DNA of 64,000 bases from JBOCEF01 sp050586345 (GTDB taxonomy: Bacteria; Pseudomonadota; Alphaproteobacteria; Rhodobacterales; Rhodobacteraceae). The notes under the pieces were generated by a model. The model had not been told where the DNA came from. It searched no databases and saw only the letters and a program-made list of their open reading frames with translations. The stretch is taken from NCBI RefSeq assembly GCF_050586345.1, contig NZ_JBOCEF010000008.1, positions 55,574-119,573 of the forward strand, in the 5' to 3' direction. Of this stretch, positions 31,063-38,091 are shown piece by piece (position 1 is the first letter of the stretch; the number at the start of each line of letters is the position of its first letter). Position numbers and translations under genes: made by a program.

Positions 31063-31072
31063 GGTGCGGCCC

Positions 31073-32332
31073 TCAGACCTTGCGCAGCACGAGCGACGCG
31101 TTGGTGCCGCCGAACCCGAAGGAGTTGGACAGCGCCACGTCGATCTTGCGCTTCACCGCCTGTTTCGGCGCCAGGTCGATCTTCGTCTCCACCGACGGAT
31201 CGTCGAGGTTCAGCGTCGGCGGCGCCACCTGGTCGCGGATCGCGAGGGCGCAGAAGATCGCCTCCACCGCGCCCGCGGCCCCGAGGAGATGCCCGATGGC
31301 CGACTTGGTCGAGGACATGGTGATCCCCTCGGCCGCATCCCCCAGCAGGCGCGTCACCGCGTTCAGCTCGATCTCGTCCCCGAGCGGCGTCGAGGTGCCG
31401 TGCGCGTTGACGTAATCGACATCCTTCGGCTCGATCCCGGCGCGGGCCAGCGCCGCCTTCATCGACCGGTAGCCGCCGTCGCCATCCGGCGCAGGCGCGG
31501 TGATGTGATGCGCATCGCCCGAGAGGCCGTACCCGATCACCTCGGCATAGATCTTCGCGCCGCGCGCCACCGCGTGCTCGTATTCCTCGAGCACCACGAT
31601 CCCCGCGCCCTCGCCCATCACGAACCCGTCCCGGCCCTTGTCATAGGGGCGCGAGGCGGATTTCGGATCGTCGTTATAGCCGGTCGACAGCGCCTTGCAG
31701 GCCACGAAGCCCGCGACGCCGATCTCGCAGATCGGGCTCTCGGCCCCGCCCGCGACCATCACGTCCGCGTCCCCGAACGCGATCAGCCGCGCCGCGTCGC
31801 CGATGGCGTGCGCGCCGGTCGAACAGGCCGTCACCACCGCGTGGTTCGGGCCCTTGAAGCCGTACTTGATCGACACGTGCCCCGAGCACAGGTTGATCAG
31901 CGAGCCGGGGATGAAGAACGGCGACACCCGCCGCGGACCCTTGTCGCGCAGCGTGATCGCGGTCTCGGCGATCGTCTGAAGCCCGCCGACGCCCGAGCCG
32001 ATCAGGACGCCCGTGCGCTCCTTCTGCTCGTCCGTCTCGGCCACCCAGCCCGAATCCTCCACCGCCTGCGTGGCGGCGGTCATCGCGTAGGTGATGAAGT
32101 CGTCGACCTTGCGCCGCTCCTTGCCCGACATCCAGTCGTCCGGGTTCCAGGTCCCGTCCGTGCCGTCGCCCACGGGGATCTCGCAGGCGATGCGGCAGCC
32201 GAGCGCCTCCGCGTCGAACCGCGTGATCGGCCCCGCGCCGGATTCCCCGGCCACAAGGCGCTTCCAGGTTTCCTCGACCCCGCAGGCCAGCGGCGTCAGC
32301 AGCCCCAGCCCGGTGATGACCACCCGTCTCAC
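31073..32332 (-). CDS. fabF: beta-ketoacyl-ACP synthase II
   Basis: FabF condenses malonyl-ACP with acyl-ACP in fatty acid elongation. The 419 residues have the catalytic Cys170 in VTACSTGAHAIG and the two histidines in VNAHGTSTPLGD and KSAIGHLLGAAGAVEA. SNSFGFGGTNASLVL stands at the end. The start is GTG 32332 with GAGGT 7 bases upstream; no ATG is near. It follows acpP after a 255-base gap with a strong terminator, so it probably has its own promoter. Confidence 0.97.
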   Translation of the reverse strand: MRRVVITGLGLLTPLACGVEETWKRLVAGESGAGPITRFDAEALGCRIACEIPVGDGTDGTWNPDDWMSGKERRKVDDFITYAMTAATQAVEDSGWVAETDEQKERTGVLIGSGVGGLQTIAETAITLRDKGPRRVSPFFIPGSLINLCSGHVSIKYGFKGPNHAVVTACSTGAHAIGDAARLIAFGDADVMVAGGAESPICEIGVAGFVACKALSTGYNDDPKSASRPYDKGRDGFVMGEGAGIVVLEEYEHAVARGAKIYAEVIGYGLSGDAHHITAPAPDGDGGYRSMKAALARAGIEPKDVDYVNAHGTSTPLGDEIELNAVTRLLGDAAEGITMSSTKSAIGHLLGAAGAVEAIFCALAIRDQVAPPTLNLDDPSVETKIDLAPKQAVKRKIDVALSNSFGFGGTNASLVLRKV

Positions 32333-32525
32333 GTGCGCAACCTCGCTCTTGTCGTCTGATGTCAGCGGCCTTCCGGTCCCGCGCCCCGAAGGGGCGCGCC
32401 CGGTCGCCCGGCGCAGGCCGCGAACTTAACCACCGCCCCGCCGCGGTTCAAGCGCGCGCGGTCCAGGCGCGCCCGCCTCGGGCGCGGTCGGGGGCCAGCC
32501 CCCGCCCATGCGCCCGACCCGCAAC

Positions 32526-32554
32526 GAAAAACGGCGCCCCGCTGGGGGGCGCCG
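32526..32554 (-). terminator. rho-independent terminator after acpP
   Basis: CGGCGCCCC (32532-32540) pairs with GGGGCGCCG (32546-32554) around a 5-base loop. On the minus strand it is followed by a run of five T (GTTTTTCG). It is 33 bases after the acpP stop. Confidence 0.9.
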
Positions 32555-32587
32555 CCTTCAGTCTTCCGTCTCTCCGGCGCGCTGCGC

Positions 32588-32827
32588 TCAGGAGTCGGCG
32601 TTCTCGGTGATGAACTTCACCGCGTCGCCGAAGGACTGGATGCTCTCGGCCGCGTCGTCCGGGATCTCGATGCCGAACTCCTCTTCGAACGCCATCACCA
32701 GCTCGACGGTGTCGAGCGAGTCGGCGCCCAGGTCGTCGATGAACGAAGCGTTCTCGGTGACCTTGTCTTCCTCGACGCTCAGGTGCTCGACGACGATTTT
32801 CTTCACGCGCTCGGCGATATCGCTCAT
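32588..32827 (-). CDS. acpP: acyl carrier protein
   Basis: An acidic protein of 79 residues with the phosphopantetheine site Ser37 in DDLGADSLDTVELVMAFEEEF. It carries acyl chains through fatty acid synthesis. It lies between fabG and fabF in the classic order, with its own promoter and a strong terminator, in line with very high expression. Confidence 0.98.
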   Translation of the reverse strand: MSDIAERVKKIVVEHLSVEEDKVTENASFIDDLGADSLDTVELVMAFEEEFGIEIPDDAAESIQSFGDAVKFITENADS

Positions 32828-32993
32828 GTCCAGGGTCCTCGTCTGTTCCGGCCCGGTTTCATTCGGGGCCTTCGGTCAGTTCCGTGGAAACGTTCGGAGA
32901 GTTTTTCCCCGGCGCTCCCACGCTCAAATCAGCCTTCTTCGCCCCGCGCGCGGGGCCGGCCTCGGGCCGGTCAGGCGGCCTGTCTGGGCCGCG

Positions 32994-33021
32994 CCTATAG
33001 CACACGTGAAGAAGGTGGCAA
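32994..33021 (-). promoter_or_regulatory. predicted acpP promoter
   Basis: On the minus strand TTGCCA (33021-33016) and TATAGG (32999-32994) are 16 bases apart; CTTGCC and GCTATAGG is a typical strong alphaproteobacterial promoter. The start near 32987 gives a leader of about 160 bases. The -35 element abuts the fabG 3' hairpin. Confidence 0.6.
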
Positions 33022-33022
33022 G

Positions 33023-33060
33023 CGCTTTCGCGCCCCGCAAGCCCCGGGGACGCGAAAGCG
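33023..33060 (-). terminator. hairpin after fabG abutting the acpP promoter
   Basis: CGCTTTCGCG (33023-33032) pairs perfectly with CGCGAAAGCG (33051-33060) around an 18-base loop. It begins 7 bases after the fabG stop and ends next to the acpP -35 element, so termination and re-initiation are almost fused. No T-run follows. Confidence 0.5.
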
Positions 33061-33067
33061 GCGCCGC

Positions 33068-33805
33068 TCAGATCATCGCCATGCCGCCGTTCACGTGCAG
33101 CGTCTGGCCGGTGACATAGCCCGCTTCCGGCGAGGCCAGGTACACCACGGCCGAGGCGATCTCGTCCGCCTCGCCCATCCGCCCCGCCGGGATCGCGCCC
33201 AGCAGCTTGGATTTCTGGTCGTCGTTCAGCGCGTCGGTCATCGCCGTGGTGATGAAGCCCGGCGCCACGCAGTTCACCGTCACGCCGCGGCTCGCCACCT
33301 CGGCGGCCAGCGACTTGGAGAACCCGATCATCCCCGCCTTCGACGCGGCATAGTTCGCCTGCCCCGGGTTGCCGGTCACGCCGACGATCGAGGTCACGCC
33401 GATGATCCGGCCCCAGCGCGCCTTCATCATCCCGCGCAGCACCGCCTTCGAGAGACGGAACGACGCCGTCAGGTTCACCGCGATCACCTGGTCCCACTCC
33501 TCGGGCGACATGCGCATCGCGAGGTTGTCGCGGGTCAGCCCGGCATTGTTCACCAGGATGTCGACCGAGCCCATCGCCTCGGCCGCCGCCTTCGGCAGCG
33601 CGTCCACGGCCGCGAGGTCCGAGAGGTTGCAGGGCACGACATAGGCGCCCTCGCCCAGCTCCGCCGCCAGCGCCTCGAGCGGCTCCGTGCGGGTGCCGCT
33701 CAGCGCCACCTTGGCACCGCGCGCGTGAAGCTGGCGCGCGATGGCGCCGCCGATGCCGCCCGAGGCGCCGGTGACCAGCGCCCCCTTGCCCGTCAGATCG
33801 AACAT
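33068..33805 (-). CDS. fabG: 3-oxoacyl-ACP reductase
   Basis: FabG reduces 3-oxoacyl-ACP with NADPH. The 245 residues have the nucleotide-binding TGASGGIG (12-19), NNAG (86-89) and the catalytic Ser139, Tyr152 and Lys156 in VTSIVGVTGNPGQANYAASKAG. The end, GYVTGQTLHVNGGMAMI, is typical. It starts 5 bases after fabD and both form one unit ending before the acpP promoter. Confidence 0.97.
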   Translation of the reverse strand: MFDLTGKGALVTGASGGIGGAIARQLHARGAKVALSGTRTEPLEALAAELGEGAYVVPCNLSDLAAVDALPKAAAEAMGSVDILVNNAGLTRDNLAMRMSPEEWDQVIAVNLTASFRLSKAVLRGMMKARWGRIIGVTSIVGVTGNPGQANYAASKAGMIGFSKSLAAEVASRGVTVNCVAPGFITTAMTDALNDDQKSKLLGAIPAGRMGEADEIASAVVYLASPEAGYVTGQTLHVNGGMAMI

Positions 33806-33810
33806 GGCTC

Positions 33811-34752
33811 TCACTCCCCTTTCAGCGCCGCGGCGGCCTTCGCCGCGTCGGCTGCGGTGTTCACGGCCACGCAGGCCACCGATTTGTCGATGCGCTTGAT
33901 CATGCCCGACAGCGCCTTGCCCGCGCCGATCTCCCAGGCCTCGGTCACGCCCTGCGCGGCCATCCACGCCACGCTCTCGCGCCAGCGCACCGCGCCGGTG
34001 ACCTGCTCGACCAGAAGCCGCCGGATCGCCTCGGGGTCCTGCGTCGCCTCGGCGATCACGTTGGCCACCACGGGGACCTTCGGCGCGTCGATATGCGCGT
34101 CCGCCAGCGCCGCCTGCATGGCGTCCGCCGCGGGCTGCATCAGCGCGCAATGGAACGGGGCGGAGACCGGCAGCATCAGCGCCCGCTTGGCGCCCGCCTC
34201 CTTGGCCAGCGCCGCGGCGCGCTCGACCGCCGCCTTGGCGCCCGAGATCACCACCTGCGCGGGATCGTTGTCATTGGCGGCCTGGCAGACCTCGCCCTCG
34301 GCGGCCTTCCCGGCCACTTCGCGCACCTGCTCGAGCGACAGCCCCAGGATCGCCGCCATGGCGCCCTCGCCAACCGGCACCGCCGCCTGCATCGCCTGCC
34401 CGCGCAGCCGCAGCAGCTTCGCGGTGTCTTCCAGCGACAGCGCGCCCGCGGCGCAGAGCGCCGAGTACTCGCCGAGGCTGTGGCCCGCGACGAAGGCGGC
34501 CGCCTCCACCGTCACGCCCTCGGCCTCCAGCGCCGCCATCGCGGCCATGGAGGTCGCCATCAGCGCCGGCTGCGCATTCGCGGTCAGCGTCAGCTCGGCG
34601 ATGTCCCCCTCCCAGATCAGGGCCGAGAGCTTCTCTCCCAGCGCCTCGTCGACCCGCCCGAACACCTCGGCCGCCGCCGGATGCGCGTCGGCAAGGTCCT
34701 TGCCCATGCCGATGGTCTGGGCGCCCTGGCCCGGAAACACGAAGGCGCGCAT
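33811..34752 (-). CDS. fabD: malonyl-CoA-ACP transacylase
   Basis: FabD moves the malonyl group from CoA to ACP. The 313 residues start MRAFVFPGQGAQTIGMG; the nucleophile Ser92 is in AGHSLGEYSAL and His201 in PVSAPFHCALM. WEIGAGKALSGMIKRI is near the end. The ATG at 34752 is chosen because the FPGQG motif starts directly after it and a GGGAGAGGG site precedes it. It is divergent from rpsF. Confidence 0.97.
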   Translation of the reverse strand: MRAFVFPGQGAQTIGMGKDLADAHPAAAEVFGRVDEALGEKLSALIWEGDIAELTLTANAQPALMATSMAAMAALEAEGVTVEAAAFVAGHSLGEYSALCAAGALSLEDTAKLLRLRGQAMQAAVPVGEGAMAAILGLSLEQVREVAGKAAEGEVCQAANDNDPAQVVISGAKAAVERAAALAKEAGAKRALMLPVSAPFHCALMQPAADAMQAALADAHIDAPKVPVVANVIAEATQDPEAIRRLLVEQVTGAVRWRESVAWMAAQGVTEAWEIGAGKALSGMIKRIDKSVACVAVNTAADAAKAAAALKGE

Positions 34753-34837
34753 GGCCCTCTCCCTCTGGTTCATTACCCGTCGCCCCACCGCTTAACGGCC
34801 CGCAAGGCAAGGTTCAACCGCCCTCGCGTCCCGCTTT

Positions 34838-34869
34838 CCCTTGCATCCCGCCCCGTTCTGGTGCAAGGG
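34838..34869. promoter_or_regulatory. inverted repeat in the divergent fabD/rpsF region
   Basis: CCCTTGCA (34838-34845) and TGCAAGGG (34862-34869) form an 8-base inverted repeat with a 16-base spacer, between fabD (minus) and rpsF (plus). It may be an operator or simply two facing TTGCA -35 elements. No -10 is convincing on either side. Confidence 0.35.
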
Positions 34870-34980
34870 GGGCGCGCTTCCACACCCCACTCCACGCGAC
34901 GCCCCTCGTATGCGGACCCGGAAGCCGCGCCCCGGCGCGATCCCGCATTGTGAAGCCTCGCATACATGACAGGTGACAGC

Positions 34981-35370
34981 ATGGCTCTCTACGAGCATGT
35001 CTTCATCGCGCGTCAGGATCTTTCCAACGCGCAGGCGGAAGGGCTCATCGAGCACTTCGGCCAGGTCCTCAAGGACAACGAGGGCGACGTGGTCGGCTTC
35101 GAGTACTGGGGCCTCCGGACCATGTCCTACAAGATCAACAAGAACCGCAAGGGCCACTACGCCTTCATCCGCTCCAACGCCCCCTCGGCCGCGGTGCAGG
35201 AGATGGAGCGCCTGATGCGCCTGCATGACGACGTCATGCGCGTGATGACCGTCAAGGTGGACGAGCACGAGGAAGGCCCGTCGGCGGTCGTTCTCGCCAA
35301 GCAGTCCCGCGACGATCGTGGGCGCGGCGGGCGCGGCGGCGACCGCGGCGGCCGCGGCCGGCGCGATTGA
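34981..35370 (+). CDS. rpsF: 30S ribosomal protein S6
   Basis: A protein of 129 residues with the S6 fold start MALYEHVFIARQDLSNAQAE, then YWGLRTMSYKINKNRKGHYAF and a C-terminal tail of Arg-Gly-rich RGGRGGDRGGRGRRD that could bind RNA. S6 binds S18 and 16S rRNA. AGGTGA lies just before the ATG at 34981. It heads the rpsF-rpsR-rplI operon. Confidence 0.97.
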   Translation: MALYEHVFIARQDLSNAQAEGLIEHFGQVLKDNEGDVVGFEYWGLRTMSYKINKNRKGHYAFIRSNAPSAAVQEMERLMRLHDDVMRVMTVKVDEHEEGPSAVVLAKQSRDDRGRGGRGGDRGGRGRRD

Positions 35371-35390
35371 TCTGACAGGAGTATTCGCAC

Positions 35391-35618
35391 ATGGCTCGCA
35401 AACCCTTCTTCCGCCGGCGCAAGACCTGCCCCTTCTCGGGCGAGAACGCGCCGAAGATCGACTACAAGGACGTCAAGCTCCTGCAGCGCTACATCTCCGA
35501 GCGCGGCAAGATCGTCCCGTCCCGCATCACCGCCGTCTCGGCGAAGAAGCAGCGTGAACTGGCCAAGGCCATCAAGCGCGCCCGCTTCCTCGCCCTGCTC
35601 CCCTACGCTGTGAAGTAA
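35391..35618 (+). CDS. rpsR: 30S ribosomal protein S18
   Basis: A basic protein of 75 residues: FFRRRKTCPFSGENAPKIDYKDVKLLQRYISERGKIVPSRIT and QRELAKAIKRARFLALLPY, the S18 hallmark. It pairs with S6 on the 30S platform. The spacing of 20 bases after rpsF with AGGAG supports the start. A single Cys in CPFSG means the zinc-binding form is not present. Confidence 0.98.
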   Translation: MARKPFFRRRKTCPFSGENAPKIDYKDVKLLQRYISERGKIVPSRITAVSAKKQRELAKAIKRARFLALLPYAVK

Positions 35619-35628
35619 GGAGGACGAC

Positions 35629-36282
35629 ATGCACGTTGTTCTGCTCGAACGCGTCGAGAAGCTCGGCCAGATGGGCGACGTCGTCACCGTCAAGCCCGGC
35701 TTCGCGCGCAACTTCCTCCTGCCCATGGGCAAAGCGCTTCGCGCCACCAAGGCCAACCTGGCCCGGTTCGAAGCCGAACGCGCCCAGCTGGAGGCCCGCA
35801 ACCTGGAGCTCAAGGCCGAGGCGGAAGCCGTGGCCGACAAGCTCAACGGCGAAGCCTATGTCGTGATCCGCTCCGCGTCGGATTCGGGCGCCCTCTACGG
35901 CTCCGTCTCCACCCGCGACGTGGCCGACTGCGCCACCGAGGCCGGCTTCTCCGTCGCCCGTTCCCAGGTCGTGCTCAACAAGCCGATCAAGGAACTGGGT
36001 CTGCACGAGGTCCGCATCATCCTGCACCCCGAGGTCGACGCGACGGTCACCGTCAACGTCGCCCGCTCGCAGGAAGAGGCCGAACTGCAGGCCTCCGGCA
36101 AGTCGATCCAGGAGCTCCGCGCCGAAGAGGACGCCGAGGCTGACTTCGACATCGCCGAGCTGTTCGACGACATCGGCGCCGCGGCGAACGATGACGACGA
36201 CCTCGACCCGCGCGGCGCCTCGGATGACGAAGGCCCGATCGTGGACGGCGACAGCCAGGCCGAGGAGCAGCCGCAGGTCTGA
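35629..36282 (+). CDS. rplI: 50S ribosomal protein L9 with acidic C-terminal extension
   Basis: The first 150 residues are a normal L9: MHVVLLERVEKLGQMGDVVTVKPGFARNFLLP, a long connecting helix, and the C-terminal RNA-binding domain ending VTVNVARSQEEAELQ. The remaining 65 residues or so are extra and very acidic (AEEDAEADFDIAELFDDIGAAANDDDDLDP). Such tails are seen in Rhodobacterales L9 but their role is unknown to me. It is the last gene of the operon and is followed by a strong terminator. Confidence 0.96.
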   Translation: MHVVLLERVEKLGQMGDVVTVKPGFARNFLLPMGKALRATKANLARFEAERAQLEARNLELKAEAEAVADKLNGEAYVVIRSASDSGALYGSVSTRDVADCATEAGFSVARSQVVLNKPIKELGLHEVRIILHPEVDATVTVNVARSQEEAELQASGKSIQELRAEEDAEADFDIAELFDDIGAAANDDDDLDPRGASDDEGPIVDGDSQAEEQPQV

Positions 36283-36315
36283 TCCTGCCGCGCTTCGCGA
36301 CCCTGCAAGACCTGG

Positions 36316-36350
36316 AAAAGCCGCGGCCCTGCGCCGCGGCTTTTTCTTTT
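36316..36350 (+). terminator. rho-independent terminator of the rpsF operon
   Basis: AAAAGCCGCGGC (36316-36327) pairs with GCCGCGGCTTTT (36333-36344) around a 5-base loop, continuing TCTTTT. One of the best terminators in the window. Confidence 0.95.
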
Positions 36351-36417
36351 CATGTCATCGCCTTATAGCTCGAAGCTTACAGATTTCAAATTTAGGAAAC
36401 CCCGTCCGATCGGGACC

Positions 36418-36438
36418 GCGATAAGAAAACCTTATCGC
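36418..36438 (-). terminator. hairpin after the metallophosphoesterase gene
   Basis: GCGATAAG (36418-36425) pairs with CTTATCGC (36431-36438) around AAAAC, 4 bases after the stop of the minus-strand gene. It lies in a small AT-rich island (36345-36440) between convergent genes. No T-run follows. Confidence 0.4.
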
Positions 36439-36442
36439 CCCT

Positions 36443-37201
36443 TCAGCCCGCATATCCCGTCGCCACCGCCCGCGCCCAATCCTCGCGCCCCGCCGCCCGC
36501 GCCGCCGCGACCATCCGCGCGGCGTCATAGGGCACCGCGCGCAGATCCGCCCGCCACAGCCCGCCCTCGCGCCATGCGACCGCGTAGCGCGCATCCGCGC
36601 TCCCGGTCTCCATCGCGTGCGGAACCGGGGTCTCGTCACGATACGCCGGGCACCCGACCGAGCCCGGGTTCACCCACAGCCGCCCATCCCCCAACCGCGA
36701 CACCCGCGGCTGGTGCGAGTGTCCGCAGGCCAGCAGCCCCGCATCTATCCCCGCCGCCTCCGCCGCGATCTCCTCGGCCCCGCGCAGCACGACCCGCCCG
36801 TCCGGCGTCACCCGCTCGGCCCAATACGTCTCGTCATGGCGCGGGATCGCGTGGCAGAAGAACCCGTCCCCGATCCGCAGAACCTCCGGCATCTCGCGCA
36901 GCCAGGCGATGCGCGCCGGGCTCAGCCGATCCACCGTGAAGCGGTCCGTCGCGCCCATCTCCCGCGGCGCCGCCGTCCCCACCACCCGGTCATGGTTGCC
37001 GCGCAGGAACACCATCTCCCGCCCCTCCAGCAACTCGGCCGTCCCCGCGGGGTCCAGCGGCCCGCTCAGGTGATCCCCGAGGTTCACGATCCGCGCCCCC
37101 GGCGCCTCGCGCGCGTCGATATCGGCCAGCACCGCGGCCAGCGCGTCGGCATTGCCGTGGATGTCGGCGATCAGGATGAAACGGTCCGGGTCGTCATGCA
37201 T
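36443..37201 (-). CDS. metallophosphoesterase (YfcE/MJ0936-type)
   Basis: A protein of 252 residues with the full two-metal phosphoesterase set: LIADIHGNADAL, NLGDHLSGPLDP, FLRGNHDRVVG, FFCHAIPRHDETYW and ACGHSHQPRV, then WVNPGSVGCPAY. YfcE-like enzymes hydrolyse phosphodiesters; the natural substrate is unknown. No signal peptide, so cytoplasmic. It is convergent with rplI. Confidence 0.9.
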   Translation of the reverse strand: MHDDPDRFILIADIHGNADALAAVLADIDAREAPGARIVNLGDHLSGPLDPAGTAELLEGREMVFLRGNHDRVVGTAAPREMGATDRFTVDRLSPARIAWLREMPEVLRIGDGFFCHAIPRHDETYWAERVTPDGRVVLRGAEEIAAEAAGIDAGLLACGHSHQPRVSRLGDGRLWVNPGSVGCPAYRDETPVPHAMETGSADARYAVAWREGGLWRADLRAVPYDAARMVAAARAAGREDWARAVATGYAG

Positions 37202-37251
37202 GGCGGCTCTCCTTCGCCCGCCACCATGCGGCGCCGCAGCACCAACGCAAA

Positions 37252-37273
37252 GGGGCCGCCCGAAGGCGGCCCC
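37252..37273 (-). terminator. terminator after the peroxiredoxin gene
   Basis: GGGGCCGCC (37252-37260) pairs with GGCGGCCCC (37265-37273) around the tetraloop CGAA, followed on the minus strand by TTTGCG. It is 24 bases after the stop. Confidence 0.75.
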
Positions 37274-37297
37274 GTTCGTCGGCGCGGCAGGCCCGGA

Positions 37298-37954
37298 TCA
37301 GGCGGGCTGCTTGGTCACCCGCAGATAGGGCAGCTTCTTGTCGAAGGCGCCGAATTTCGCGGTCGCGTCCTCGTCCGACACGGCCGGGGTGATGATCACG
37401 TCGTCGCCCGGCTGCCAGTCCGCCGGGGTCGCCACCTTGTGCGCCAGGGTCAGCTGCATCGAATCGAGGATGCGCAGCAGCTCCGGGAAGTTGCGGCCCG
37501 TGGTCATCGGGTAGGCCATGTACATCTTTATGCGCTTGTCGGGGCCGACGAAGAACACCGTGCGCACCGTCTGGTTGTCGGCGGCGGTGCGGCCCGCGGA
37601 GACGCCCTCCACCTCGGCCGGCAGCATGTCATAGAGCTTCGCCACCTTCAGATCGGTGTCCGCGATCATCGGGTAGGACACCGCATTGCCGGTGACGGCC
37701 GAGATGTCGGACTTCCACTTCTGGTGATCCTCGACCGTGTCGACCGAGATCCCGATCAGCTTGCAGTTCCGCTTGGCGAATTCCTCGGCCATGCCCGCGG
37801 CGGCGCCCAGCTCGGTCGTGCAGACCGGGGTGAAGTCCTTGGGGTGCGAGAACATGATCGCCCAGCCGTCGCCGATCCAGTCGTGGAAGCTGATCGGCCC
37901 GTCCGTCGTCTCGGCGGTGAAATCCGGGGCGATGTCATTGATGCGGAGGCTCAT
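37298..37954 (-). CDS. 1-Cys peroxiredoxin (Prx6 type)
   Basis: An antioxidant enzyme of 218 residues that reduces peroxides. The peroxidatic Cys45 is in HPKDFTPVCTTELG, the Prx6 signature, and MYMAYPMTTGRNFPELLRILDSMQLT is typical of the 1-Cys group, with the long C-terminal domain (PADWQPGDDVIITP). There is no resolving Cys of the 2-Cys type. Start 37954 is preferred over 37963 because AGGAGG touches the latter but is 9 bases from the former. It is divergent from dnaB. Confidence 0.95.
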   Translation of the reverse strand: MSLRINDIAPDFTAETTDGPISFHDWIGDGWAIMFSHPKDFTPVCTTELGAAAGMAEEFAKRNCKLIGISVDTVEDHQKWKSDISAVTGNAVSYPMIADTDLKVAKLYDMLPAEVEGVSAGRTAADNQTVRTVFFVGPDKRIKMYMAYPMTTGRNFPELLRILDSMQLTLAHKVATPADWQPGDDVIITPAVSDEDATAKFGAFDKKLPYLRVTKQPA

Positions 37955-38091
37955 TTGCGCCATCCTCCTGTTGGGTTCGCGGCATTGCGGCATGACCATG
38001 CCGCCCCGCGCGCCCGCACGCAACCCGCCGAATTCCGCGTGCGCCGCCGCCCGCGCCCGGCTATGTTGCGCCCGCACATCGGAGAGGTGAC

